The position numbers were made by a program, and so were the translations under genes. This document shows positions 11,986-22,520 of a stretch of DNA of 64,000 nucleotides, one piece after another (positions within the stretch are counted from its first letter, which is position 1; each line of letters opens with the position of its first letter). Below the pieces are notes generated by a model. It did no database searches and was not told the DNA's origin. It worked only from the letters and a program-made list of their open reading frames with translations. Location: positions 61,311,628 to 61,375,627 of the forward strand of contig JAOANR010000003.1 in the NCBI GenBank assembly GCA_030278955.1, written 5' to 3'. Source of the DNA: Hygrophila difformis. Its lineage: Eukaryota > Streptophyta > Magnoliopsida > Lamiales > Acanthaceae.

Positions 11986-12482
11986 TCATTGAGTCCTATT
12001 TTATATTAAATTGATGGTTTTTGTTTTGAAAGGATATAAATGTATTTTGATATATATTGTGTTTATTTATTTTTTATTTTATTTTTTTAAATTTATAATT
12101 TTGCAGGTATTATTATTTGACAAAAAGTCTTGATTCTCTCTAAATTTTGTATTGAAGTATTTAAAATTCTCTTACATTTTGTGTTGAAGTATTTAACATT
12201 TCCTTTTGAAGTATTTAACATTCTGTGTGTGGTATTATTAGAAAACAGAATGGTTACCACTAGAAAATAGAATGTGTACTATTATGAAAGAGAATGTTTA
12301 CTTTACATATTACATGATTCGTGATATTAGAAAACAGTCATTCAAAATTGTGTATATTCAGAAAGAAAGAAAAGAAAAAGGTGATGATGACCTAGTCTAA
12401 TTTTTTATTATTTAAATTCATGAATATAAGGGAAAATACATAATTATCCTGCAATCAATATAACGGATGGAATTTTTTCCAG

Positions 12483-12676
12483 CAGCACATGCTTCCCCAG
12501 GACGGGAACCAAATCGGTCAGCAACATGCGGGCTAACTATTTACGGCGGTTGCAGAATTCCCGGGCTGTGCGAAAATACATGCCGTCGGTTCTATCCTGA
12601 TAACAATCCCAGATCGTATTGCCAACGTGACCCCGTCACGCAATCAGACACATGTTATTGTCAACATGATTGTTAA
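12483..12676 (+). CDS. DEFL1 mature-peptide exon (defensin-like, 8 Cys)
   Basis: After an acceptor TTTTTTCCAG the exon encodes an Ala/His/Ser/Pro-rich linker and a defensin-like domain with eight cysteines in the order C-x7-C-x5-C-x3-C-x12-C-x10-C-x-C-x3-C, ending HDC-stop. The C-x3-C and C-x-C pairs are typical of plant defensin-like peptides, which are secreted, disulfide-bonded and act in defence or pollen-pistil signalling. The signal-peptide exon of its paralogue (46676) is absent upstream. The nearest exon in matching phase is 11689-11746; joined, it would give an 83-residue secreted precursor. If that splice is not used, this exon is an orphan. The exon itself has no stop, frameshift or Cys loss. 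Confidence 0.7.
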
Positions 12677-13528
12677 GTAATTTTCAAGACAAGATGAAGT
12701 TGTTTAATAAGTGACAATTATGGCAAGCTAAGGCTAGTGTGCATTTCAGGAATTCCTTATTGATTTTAATAAAATTGTGTGATTCTCATCTTGATTTTTC
12801 AGTATAGTTTTCTGAGGTTTATGACTACTACATTTTGAGGGGGGGAATCGTTTTTCCGTACAAGCTAAGATGATGTTCTTTTTCTACTAAGTTGGTATCA
12901 ATGTTATAGATTTTCAAGTCAGTTTTGATATATTTATCACAAATATTTCTTAAAGAAACCAGAAAAACACTCATCCATTTTTTAAGATAAACTATATGGA
13001 TTCAAACCATTCAAATTCGAAAATAAAATATATATGCTAGTTTTGGTTTAGTTTTACTTATTTTGTTCTTATGAAAGTTAAAAAATAAAATTCTGGTATG
13101 ATAACATTTAATATTATATTTACACAATAATTATTTTTCTGTTTATATTTTATCAAAATTATTTTTAATTTAATTCATAAATAGGCAATCCATGATCCCG
13201 TGCGATGCGCGCTGGGCAATACTCATTTGAACAAATCCCAAAGGTCTCGTTAAAATAGGATGAGAATTAGCATTTCTTGAAATAATTGAACCCATAATCA
13301 GAATAATTGTGGAAAAATAATAGCGCTTATAATTTCAGTACATACTTGCATATATTTCAACAACAAACAACACAAATTTTAGTACATTCACTTAACACAA
13401 TCCATAATTCACTGTACGAATATCTAATAAGCAAACATAGTGATTACTAAACCATAATATGGAACACCCACTTAGTTACAACCGTCAACTTCTCGAAACA
13501 ATGAAAAGCAATTCAAAACATTAGTTAT
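12677..13528 (+). other. 3' flank of DEFL1, no further gene
   Basis: AT-rich sequence shared with the copy-2 flank at 47297-48240. A possible decayed Helitron 3' end lies at 13196-13225 (imperfect GC-rich hairpin, then CAATACTCA). Confidence 0.5.
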
Positions 13529-14006
13529 TGTTAACACGGCAAATTAAAAAATTTTTAGGCCCATTGCATTCCGGCCCAGCAACTAAGTAGCCGGCCCAGT
13601 CCATAAATGTGTCTGATAAAGATGACCGCCAGCAAGAGAAGGGCAAATCGTTACTTGCAGGAGATCTGGCGACATTATGGCGGCGTGACATCAGGGGATG
13701 ATTGTGTGGAGAGGATCGTGGTAACGTTATAGTCTACATTAAGGCTGTAGCGATATGATTCCCTATAAATATTGGAGGCATCATCCCAGGAAAAGCAGCT
13801 CAACCCTTCTCTCTTCTCAAAAGAAGCCGCATTTTATATTTTTACATTCCTTTACAACTTTCTGTATCATTTCTTTTCTGTCTGCAATTTCATTCCTTTA
13901 CAGCTTTCTTTAAATTCTGTAATTCGCTTCAGTAATTCCTTGTAATCCTCTCAATATTCATCAATCAAAACTAGAGGTTTATTCCTCCAAAATTTTTTGG
14001 TTAACA
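13529..14006. mobile_element. Solo LTR (478 bp) with TSD GTTAT
   Basis: Begins TGTTAACACGGC and ends TTTGGTTAACA, flanked by GTTAT at 13524-13528 and 14007-14011. It contains a TATA-like CTATAAATATTGG at about 13763 and a pyrimidine-rich R/U5-like end. The duplicate block at 49724 lacks it, which confirms insertion after the block duplicated. The internal region was probably lost by LTR-LTR recombination. I cannot tell copia from gypsy. Confidence 0.88.
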
Positions 14007-14011
14007 GTTAT

Positions 14012-14830
14012 ACACTTATATAATTTCATAAAAATATATTTTACACACAAAATTATCAATTGAATCACAAAGAAATAGTAAAATCCGATATAGACATATT
14101 ATCGAACACCTTATGGGCATATCAACATATATCATTTACTTTACAAAACTTTGGAATCGCATTACCCTAAGGTCAATCGGAACACACATATTCAAGCAAC
14201 ATCATCCTCTGATTGTACAAGCCATGAACTCTATTCCAAGATTTCAGCCCACAACTATCCTCAACCCTAGTCCAACATTTCCATCCATGTTTCCTCCTAG
14301 CTAGTGAACACGAAATTTACTAATATACGAATCTATTCCGCAGTCTGCTTACCCATCCAGCGGAAGGGACGGTTTTTGCAAGGTTAAATTTATTAGAGGT
14401 TAAATGTCATGGCCAAGAAATGTCTGTGCCTGACTGGTAATCTACGCGATGTTACGGCTTGCAAGGACAATCCACAAGTACAGTGGTTTAAATTTGTTCT
14501 TGCAAATGTGTAGTAACGAGACGAAAGAAATTAAATTTACTTCAATTCCCGGCTGTCTGTTGCTCTGGTTTTTCCTTGTCATGGAATAAGTCATAATAAT
14601 AGTATATGTTCTGTCATTGCTGTACTTCTAGGCATTAAAAAGCTCAAATAATATTTATAATGCAGTCAGTATGTGTTACTTCAATGAACTTCTGTAGCCT
14701 CGCAATGCCCCGAATAGGCCAACGATAAATCAAGGGGAACTATAAACTAAGTTTTTCAAAAATCAAATGCTTTTCCGCTTGATGAGTATGAAAGTAATCA
14801 TGAGCAGGAGGAGCCAGGCCTCCAAATGTT
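14012..14830. other. Intergenic DNA, end of duplication block
   Basis: Continues the duplicated flank to about 14395, then unique AT-rich sequence. I see no coding frame longer than about 60 codons that looks real. Confidence 0.5.
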
Positions 14831-14880
14831 GGTTGGGGGGTGGGGAGGGGGGGGGGGGGGGGGGGGGGGTTGGGGGGGGT
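14831..14880 (+). repeat. Long G tract (G-quadruplex prone)
   Basis: A near-continuous G run of 50 bases, with an uninterrupted stretch of 23 G at 14847-14869 and flanking runs of 4-8 G. It would fold as G-quadruplexes. The length may be unreliable in the assembly. Confidence 0.85.
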
Positions 14881-15059
14881 GCATTTTTAGTTTTTTATAT
14901 TCTATATACATTAATAAATACATTTAAAACTCAATTTTGGAGGCAGAGGTTATACGATTTGGTTTGGGAGCTGAATCGGTAGATGTTGAAGAAGTGCTTT
15001 GTACGTGATAAGTGTTTTTATATAGCCCAAACATCAATAAATATCCAGCACATAACTCA

Positions 15060-15171
15060 TTGCCGACCGACTTTTTGCGGTCGGAAAATCGGTCGGTGAG
15101 GGTCAAAACGACCTGCATCCTAAGGGTTACCAACTACATTTTTCAGTCGGTAATCGAATTTTCTTGTAGTG
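15060..15171 (-). mobile_element. CACTA transposon terminus
   Basis: Reading leftwards from 15171 the sequence starts CACTACAAGAAAATTCG, the usual CACTA (En/Spm) terminal repeat, followed by subterminal inverted words around CCGACCG. The same terminus and subterminal word occur at 59639-59848. No second end or transposase is seen nearby, so this is an end fragment or a small derivative. Confidence 0.65.
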
Positions 15172-15184
15172 CACCACTCATTTA

Positions 15185-15352
15185 GTTTTATTTTTTTTGG
15201 AAGAAGCCATTAAAGGCTTGGGAAAAGGGATGGTGGGAGCCCATGCCACACAAATTATAAAGAAAACAAAAGGAAGGAATAGAGAGCCGGGTAGAGATTC
15301 GAACCCCTAACCTATAGGGTGGGAGTCGGGGAACTTAACCACTGTTTAGCAA
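15185..15352 (-). mobile_element. SINE, minus orientation
   Basis: The right end, read leftwards, has a tRNA-like head with a B box (GGTTCGAATCTC) and the left end has a T-rich tail (poly-A on the minus strand). It resembles the SINEs at 15579 and 46278. Target duplication is not clear. Confidence 0.55.
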
Positions 15353-15578
15353 AACAAAAGAAATATTGGGTATATGATATGTTTTGTTTGAATTATTAAT
15401 GACAAAAAAAGCCCTTCCAATTTTTTTATGGGTGCAGTGATGTATCTTTAAATAATTTTCTTTTAAATTAAAATTTGAAAATTTAAAACAGTTTATGAGC
15501 TTTATATCGTATACAACTATATATTACAAGCCATTTTAAAAGTAGTATTATATTACAAGCCATTTCAAAAGTAGTATT

Positions 15579-15736
15579 AGGGGATGAGAACTTGCCATAG
15601 TGGCAAGGTTCCTAACTTCTAACCTTAGGTTAGGGGTTTGATTCCCCACCTGGCCCGTATTCCCCCCCTTTGTCCCTTGTATTTTGTTCGCATTGGCTCT
15701 TACCCCTTTCTCTAGCTTCGGATTCTCCAAAAAATT
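15579..15736 (+). mobile_element. SINE with 10-bp TSD
   Basis: Head GGGGATGAGAACTTGCCATA with A-box-like TTGCCATAGTGG and B-box-like GGTTTGATTCCCC, then a pyrimidine-rich body and a short A tail. AAGTAGTATT flanks both sides (15569-15578 and 15737-15746). It is a pol III-type SINE, not a tRNA gene. Confidence 0.8.
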
Positions 15737-15798
15737 AAGTAGTATTGAACAATTAATAATTTGATTAAATTGATATTACAATTAGTCACTCTTGGGTA

Positions 15799-16045
15799 GG
15801 AAAAAAACACAATAGTCGCACAATTATGTTTGATTTCGCAATCAATCTCATAAAATGTTTAACTGAATCCATTCGATTACTATGCTAATATTGCACAATC
15901 CACTGCTACGTAAGTGTTAATTGTCACTATGGGTCAGTGGGATGAATTGGGCAAAATTAGCATAATTACCGAATGAGTTGTGTTAATAGATTTTTTTATA
16001 GGATGGTTTGGGAAATCAAGCATAAGACTATTTGAGTTTTTTACC
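15799..16045. mobile_element. MULE-type MITE with 10-bp TSD
   Basis: Starts GGAAAAAAACACAATAGTC and ends with the near-inverted GACTATTTGAGTTTTTTACC. It is flanked by CTCTTGGGTA (15789-15798 and 16046-16055). Length 247 bp, no ORF. Confidence 0.82.
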
Positions 16046-16294
16046 CTCTTGGGTAGGTACATAATTAAAAAATGAATGGTAAACTATAAGCAAAACCTTT
16101 ATACGTATACACACCCTGCAGCTACCAAATTATAATTGCTGCAATTGTTAAGAGATTTTTATAATTTTCAAATGCTCGATTAAAATGTTACAACAATATA
16201 ACACATTCGATCACGAGAGATAACATAATTATCTGATCAAGACCAATATTTTTGTAACCAAACATAACATTTCATGTCATGACTATAACATTAC

Positions 16295-16681
16295 GGAAAA
16301 AAAACCCATTTAGTCCCATAATTTTAAAAAATTTCCAAAACAGTCCCATAAATATTGAATTTGTCGAATCCGTCCCATAACTATCCTAATCATAGCCGAA
16401 CCCGTCCATGAACCCGGTTTTTTTGCTAATCATTGTCGAACCCGTCCCATAACTACCCAATCATTGCCGAATCCGTCCCATAACTATTCTAGTCATCGCC
16501 GAACCCATCCCTTCATTAGGAAAGTTATGGGATGGGTTCGGCAATGATTAGCGAAAAAACCGGTCCATGGACGGGTTCGGCTATGATTAAAATAGTTATG
16601 GGACGGATTCGGCAAATTCAATATTTATGGGACTGTTTTGGAAATTTTTTAAAATTATGGGACTAAATGGGTTTTTTTTCC
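16295..16681. mobile_element. Foldback MULE-type MITE with 10-bp TSD
   Basis: Almost the whole 387 bp is one inverted repeat; the arms start GGAAAAAAAACCCATTTAG. ATAACATTAC flanks both ends (16285-16294 and 16682-16691). The interior repeats a CCCATAACTAT / GAACCCGTCC word. Transcripts would form a long hairpin. Confidence 0.88.
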
Positions 16682-16702
16682 ATAACATTACAATAATACT
16701 CG

Positions 16703-16808
16703 ATTACTTTCCATACTGTTTTGCTATTTCCCCAAATTCACTAATTCCCCTTTATTATCTCTAAAAGATAGTATTTTCCACCCAATATATAGAGAACTTG
16801 TCCATGGC
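16703..16808 (+). repeat. Duplicated promoter fragment of the 11689 gene
   Basis: Matches 11556-11665 (TACTTTCCATACTG through the TATA box to TTGTCCATGG). After the ATG at 16806 the sequence diverges and no signal-peptide exon follows, so only the promoter survives. Confidence 0.7.
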
Positions 16809-17837
16809 TAGCAAAAAATCAACAACCCAGCTACCAAAGTAGTAATGAATTTCAAGTATTGGATCAAATTAAACACCTAAATATGAAAAACTGATTGAGC
16901 AGAAGAGAATTTGATATATATACATGCTAAAGATTTTGGAAAGCTAAATAGCTAAAGAATTTGATATATACCTGCTCCTCGTTTGTTGTTGTCTAAAAGT
17001 TGTTGGTCACCTCTTTTGAGGCACTACAATCGGAAAAATATCAACTAAATTAAATCAAATTCAGATGGGAGATGAGGACACTAAACATAAATTCTTATTA
17101 TGTACCCAAATACAAATATTACAGGCAATAACTGCACAATTTTCATTCCAAAGAACAATTAAAATGAAGCTGGTGTTGATATATTAGCTACTGAAGGACT
17201 TGAAGACAAAAGAACCCAATGTTTCCTGGATCAGTTTGGTAAAGGATCAAAAGTTTTGGAAAAACATGAACTCAAGTATGGGACGTAAAATAGTGGGCAT
17301 TGCCATAAATAAGTGTATACGCTCAAGCGAGAATAGAACATTTGCAGAGAATTTTTTTTACTACACATGAGAATGTTTCATCTTGTATAAGACGATATTC
17401 TTACTTCAGGAATGATAAAAATGAGGGTAGTTACCATCCATACACCACATGTTGCTAATTCCAAAACATGAAACAAACAAAAGAGTATTTGGAGCAATAG
17501 AGCAATGTCATCAATCTGTAAGAGCGAAGAAAAAAGAGAAAAGGTTATATAACGACAAACAATGTCTCATGCTGGCAATAACAATGATCCTATGGAAAAT
17601 GGTAACAACAAAATCCTAGGGATCATTTACCCCAAAAATTCAAGTAATACCTTAGATTCATTGTAGAAGAAGAATATATCAAGCTAGAACAAATTAAAGA
17701 AGAATATATTAAAAAAAAAATTCAACTTAATACCTAAAAAATGGTAGCTAATCCTAGAAAAAAGAAGAATTTACTTTTACGCAAAAAGAGTTTCAGTACA
17801 AATTAAATAATGCTATTTTCAAGTTCGAATATTTAGA
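16809..17837. other. About 1 kb without a recognisable feature
   Basis: AT-rich, no plausible exon, terminal repeat or RNA gene found by reading. Confidence 0.45.
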
Positions 17838-18190
17838 TTTTGTTAAAAAGAAGATGGACTTAGGGCTTCAACCTAAAACCAATTGGCAGTAGGTAGAGTG
17901 ACTCATGTCCATATAAATAGGGGAATAACCTAACATTTAACCGATGTGGGACTTTAACACCCCTCCATGATATGATATTCATCTTGGAAATAACATCAAA
18001 ATAATATTCATCCCGGAAACAACAAGATACCCAAATGAGTACTCATTGCTTTGATACTATGTTAGAAAGAAGATGGACCTAGGGCTTCAACCTTGGCCCA
18101 ACCATGTGGTCCTGCCCTCTCGTGTAACTATACATATGTACTCTTACATTCTTTGAAATTGGTTTTGGCCATTATTTCAATATTCTAACA
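17838..18190 (-). mobile_element. Possible TRIM-like small LTR element
   Basis: A word TGTTA-AAAGAAGATGG-CTAGGGCTTCAACC occurs at 17838 and again at 18060 in direct orientation. The second copy runs to TATTCTAACA at 18190 and is preceded by TGCTTTGATACTATG, which on the minus strand approximates a tRNA-Met primer site (TGGTATCAAAGC). This fits a small decayed LTR element, but the left repeat diverges after about 35 bases. Confidence 0.35.
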
Positions 18191-19085
18191 GATTCAAAGA
18201 GATTATCCAACAATATATGATGCTAACAACCAATTCATAGATTATCTAATATTTAATGTAACAACACCAAAAAAATTTAATAATACCACCACCACCTCTG
18301 AAGCTCGATAGCAGCAGAAATGGAGGAAGAGTGGCGACAGGCAGATTGTGTATTAGAAGCATTCCATATCTTTTAAGGACAGTCCCCTTCTTATTCTTCT
18401 TCCTCTTAGCTAATCACCATTGCACTGTACAACCAGAAAATTCAAGTTCTTCTAATCTAACTTTCCAACTCTGTTATGCTCCTCTTCTCTCAACTCCTAT
18501 TGAGGCTAGAAAAACCTAATGTTAAAAAACTCAAAGGGAATATGAGTTACGAAAAAAAGAGAGAACCTACAGTGAAATTTGGTTAGCCCATCTTCTAACA
18601 ATGTCGTTCTCTCCTGTATCAAAAACTTCAAAAGAAAAGTACTATAGACTCTCTTGAAAAGAGAAGTCTGAGTTAAAAAATGAGACCTGAGAAGACATAG
18701 GAGAAGGGGAGAGGCAGAGGCCAAGCGAAGGCGGAGACGGGTGGAGCCGGCGGTTTGCTTCACAAATGTCCGTTTTAGGCTAGGACTTTGGCTCTTCATC
18801 TTTGTTTTTTCTTCTGGATGGCCGATGGTTAGAAATTTAGGGCTTCTTCAGTTCTTCTACCTTTTCCATCGCCTATAGCATCGTGAATCCTTCTCCCCTT
18901 TTTCAATTCAAAATTCAAATTTTGAATGGAATAGAGAAGGGGAAAAGAGAGGGGCTGCTTTCGTTTTGGATGAGGAAGAGAACGTATTTCTCTCATAATT
19001 CCAATTCCTGGTTCCCAAATTAGGCAAATTTGGAAATGTGAAATTGCTTTTGGTTTTTTGTGAATTCAAGCTTCTTTTTCATTTT
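18191..19085. other. No supported gene
   Basis: A 62-codon hydrophobic frame at 18331 and a GC-richer stretch near 18680-18780 exist, but neither has splice or family support. A short palindrome is centred near 18920. Confidence 0.4.
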
Positions 19086-19554
19086 TTTTTTTTTGAGAAT
19101 ATAAAGCCTTTATTCCATCAGAGAAGGAGCCCACAACACTTACAATACTGCTATTTACTCCCCCGCCACCCTTTCAGATACAACAGGATTCATTCACCAA
19201 ACACATCACCACATACATATTGTCCTCAATGTGCAGCCCAGAATTAAAAACATTCAAAAGACAAGGGTCTAAAAACGAGTAAAAACAGACCAACTATCCG
19301 AGGCACCCTTTGCTCCACCGTTGCGAGTATGAACTGAACAATCGAGTATGAACAGACCAAAACGAGTATGAACAGACCAAACAAACAATATGCACACCAT
19401 TGTCTGCTCCATCAATCACTTTTAGAGCAGGTACCACTCTACCATCGCCCGGGTACTGGGTACCCTTTGCTAGTACCATTCTTCTGTTTGGGTTTCCCCG
19501 GATGCTCCTAACTTGGCCCCAATGATCCGCTAACGAATTCCATTCTCTCAATAT
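19086..19554 (-). pseudogene. LINE RNase H C-terminus and 3' tail, left part
   Basis: Minus strand encodes LREWNSLADHWGQ at the right end, the same block as VNHILREQNTEADHWARIG in the LINE at 48257. A T-run near 19084-19096 is the poly-A tail. The coding part continues at 42523 (RFAGDVRFQHI) beyond copia B, showing that copia B jumped into this LINE. A GAGTATGAACAGACC-like word repeats three times near 19325-19385. Confidence 0.75.
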
Positions 19555-19795
19555 TGTTGGAATTTTGAATTGGTGAGAAGAGAGTTTAGATGTTATTGTT
19601 CTAAATCTCGTTCTGCATTTTTCACTAAGATTACACGGCTATTTATAGCCGAAAGGATTACAAACTTAACAATATAAAATACACCAATTTTGACAAATGA
19701 ATCTGCAATGGTTGAAGAACACAGCCGTTTCTTTTGACAGTGGCTTGTTGTCGGTAATGACTTTGCCGACATTGGAATGAGTTTAATTTTTAACA
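19555..19795 (-). repeat. 3' LTR of copia B
   Basis: TGTTGGAATTTTG to TTTTTAACA; differs from 42282-42522 at one position seen (GGTGAG versus GGGGAG). A purine tract on the minus strand follows at 19796. Confidence 0.95.
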
Positions 19796-20819
19796 TTTCC
19801 CCCCTTAAACTCATTCTTCCATCATCTTGGACTCCGAGCTTTTTCCGCAAATACTGGAAGGTTTCAACTTTCAGTGCTTTGGTAAAGATGTCTGCGACTT
19901 GCTCACTTGAGTTGATATACTTCAGCTCTACTTCTTTTGATTTTACATGTTCCCGTATGAAGTGAAAACGGGTGTCGATGTGTTTTGAGCGTTCATGATG
20001 CACTGGATTTTTTGCAAGGGCAATGGCAGACTTGTTGTCGACATGAATCTTGATTGCACTATCTTGTTGTATCTTCAAATCTCCAAGCAATTTCTTCAGC
20101 CAAATTGCATGACAGACGCATGCAGCAGCAGCAATGTATTCTGCTTCACAAGTCGATAACGCGACAATGGGTTGCTTCTTTGATGACCAAGTGAATGCAT
20201 TTCTACCGAGGTAGAACACGAACCCTGATGTGCTTTTTCGATCTTCTTTACTTCCAGCCCAATCACTATCACTGAATCCAACCAATTCAGTGCTTTGATT
20301 TGTAGAGTATAGCATATTAGCATGCCATAATTTATTGTCCCTTGGATGTACTTCAAAATTCTTTTCGCAGCTTTCAAGTGTGAAGTTTTTGGTGTTTCCA
20401 TGTACCTGCTAACAAGACCAACTCCAAACAAGATATCAGGTCGTGTGCAGGTTAAGTACCTCAAGCATCCCACAAGGCTTTTATAGTAGGTTGGATTTAC
20501 TGGGTTTCCTTCTCCTTCTTTAGTCAATCTGGTGCCAACTTCCATTGGACTGTCGATACTGCAACAATCTTCCATTGAGAATTTCTTCAAGATTTCCTTT
20601 GCATATTTTTCTTATGAGATAAAAATTCCTTCTTCATCTTGCTTGACTTCAATGCCTAGGAAGTATCGCATCAATCCCAGATCGGGACATTTCAAACTCA
20701 TTTTCCATTGATTTCTTAAACTCCTGGATCAAGGCCTTATCATTACCTGTAAAGATAATGTCATCAACATACAGAAATATCAATAAAAATTCTCCTGACA
20801 GGTTTCTTTTCGCATATAG
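19796..20819 (-). pseudogene. Copia B pol, RT end and RNase H
   Basis: Contains the C-terminal RT part with [11 protein letters not shown] (about 20770) and RNase H ([28 protein letters not shown]). Relative to copia A there is an in-frame stop where ISQE is expected (about 20615), a frameshift near 20685 and an insertion near 20320. The rest of pol is at 38334-40100. Confidence 0.88.
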
Positions 20820-21126
20820 GGAGTTGATAATGGCCAAAAATGACCATTATTTTCAATCATTTCCGTGTCTTAAACGGGCATTTGATCGCATTCCGGTCTT
20901 ACATTAAGTAAGAAAGCAGTCGAATTGGACTAATTTATGCATAATTGTAAAAATAGTAAGCTGATGTGAAAAAGGCATAAATATGTAATTTTATTACATA
21001 TTTATGTTAGAAAAATCCAAAAACATGAAGAAAAAGAAAAGGAAACAAAAAGATGGGAAAAAGATAGAAAAGCCCACAAAAAGAATATTTTCGGCCATCC
21101 GGCCCAATCCAGCAGGCCCAGAAGAC

Positions 21127-21387
21127 CTTTGTCGCGGAAGCCCCTTGGCGCGATGCAGTGCTCCGCGACAAAGGCATGTTCCGCGACCAAGACGCACAAA
21201 TGAAGAGGAGACCTGCCAAGCCCCTTGGCGCGATGACCTTTGTCGCGATGGCATGCTCCGCGACAAAGGTCCATTCCGCGACCAAGGTACATTTTTAGAG
21301 ACACAAGACCCAGTCGAGAAGCTTTGCCACATGCAGTGTGTTCCGCGACCAAACTTGGTGCTCCGAGACAAAGCTGTGATGTGTGTG
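21127..21387. repeat. Inverted-repeat array 1, 5' LTR of C
   Basis: Alternating forward (TTGTCGCGG, CCTTGGCGCGATG) and reverse (CCGCGACAAAGG, CCGCGACCAAG) words, just upstream of the TATA box. The 3' LTR copy lies at 34099-34359. Confidence 0.85.
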
Positions 21388-21399
21388 ATGTCTTGAGAC

Positions 21400-21450
21400 A
21401 CAATGGGCTCAAATCAAGGCCCATGAGCTTAGGGTTTCCCCTCTATAAAT
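21400..21450 (+). promoter_or_regulatory. LTR core promoter of C (GGCCCAT, telo-box, TATA)
   Basis: GGCCCATGAGC, then AGGGTTTCCCC, then CTATAAATA at 21443-21451. The GGCCCA (site II) plus AGGGTTT (telo-box) pair is known from plant promoters active in dividing cells. The identical set is at 34390-34423 in the 3' LTR, and a related set is at 53902-53937. Confidence 0.6.
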
Positions 21451-22072
21451 ATGAGGTGTTTCCTTTGAGCGAAAAGTGGGAAGAATTTTAGAGAAAATAC
21501 TCACTCTTGAAGACAAGTGGGAAGTTCAGTAGTTAGTTTAGTTTAGGGTAGTTTAGTTAGATTTTCTTTTGTATTATTTAATTTATGCACTAGTTAGAAG
21601 TAGTTTACTGCACTTGGGTTAGATAGCCAGTTCTACACCTTGTTTCTTGTTCTAAACTTTTGTTTGAGGGTTTGTGGTACCCAAACCATGGGTATGAACA
21701 GCACCGTTTAATAATATGGGAAAACATTCTCCATTTGTGTCCCAAAATCATGAAATGGGTCTCACACCCCATGGATCTTACTGTTTTCGTTTTCCTTGGG
21801 TCATTCGACCCTCGTTTTGCATTTTAATGTCACTGCTTGGTGACTTTTTCTTGGGATAATGTTGCATGCTTATGGATGATCAAGCTTAGATTAGGGTTTC
21901 TTAAGTTTTAAGTTTGCTTTATTTCTATTTTGTTCAAGCATTTTCTAGCTAGATTCAAATTCTGTTTTGTTATTTTGAGCTTAGTTTAGCTTTTGGATCT
22001 GAAATGGGTGAGATCACACATAATGCATGCCACTGTTCCACTTTACTTTTCTGACATGTGTACTGGACACAC

Positions 22073-22520
22073 TTTTGTCGCGGAACAACTCTTGTCGCGG
22101 AACCACGTTCCGCGACAAAGTGGTGCTTTGGCGACAAAGGTGCCAAAGAACATTTGTTGACCATTATTTTAAAACCCTTGGTCGCGAAACACCCCTTGGC
22201 GCGGAACCACGTCCCGCGACAAAATCTTGATTAGCGACCAAGGACCCAAACACTTGTGATTTTATTCTGGGAGGACTCTGGCGCGGAACCTTTGTCGCGG
22301 AACCACGTACCGTGACAAAATCCTTGTTCCGCGACCAGGAATTATGTCCTTACCAATTTTCAACCCCCTTTGTCGCTATGTCTTCCGCGACAAAATTTGT
22401 GCTTAGCGACAAGATAAACCCTAATTTTCAAAATTCCATTCCTCTTATTTCCCACCCCTTTGTCGCGAAACCTTTGTCGCGGAACCATGCTCCGCGACAC
22501 AAACCCTGCATCGCGACAAA
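22073..22520. repeat. Inverted-repeat array 2, 5' LTR of C
   Basis: Nested cassettes of two forward words (TTGTCGCGGAAC) then two reverse words (GTTCCGCGACAAA), repeated several times. It lies downstream of the TATA box, so LTR transcripts should contain it as RNA hairpins. Confidence 0.88.

Larger units (their letters stand above)
12402..14395 (+). repeat. Segmental duplication block 1 (pairs with 47008-50160)
   Basis: From about 12402 to 14395 the sequence matches 47008-50160 in order and orientation: intron end, DEFL mature exon, 3' flank and about 1.3 kb downstream. Copy 1 has a solo LTR (13529-14006) that copy 2 lacks; copy 2 has a LINE (48257-49706) that copy 1 lacks. Each copy is therefore the empty-site control for the other. 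Confidence 0.9.

Noticed and set aside
15579..15660. tRNA gene from A-box and B-box motifs
   Set aside because: No cloverleaf; the unit has a SINE body, A tail and TSD. The same applies to 44195, 46278 and 15185.
18331..18519. 62-codon frame with a hydrophobic stretch
   Set aside because: No splice partner, no paralogue and no promoter pattern like the DEFL genes.
21002..21491. Overlapping 80-140 codon frames on both strands in the element C LTR (repeated at 33974-34463)
   Set aside because: They arise from the inverted-repeat array, occur in all frames and show no protein-like composition; the two copies agree only because the LTRs are identical.
22073..22520. CRISPR-like look of regularly repeated short words
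   Set aside because: Units are inverted and nested with irregular spacing, within a plant LTR; no cas genes or uniform spacers.
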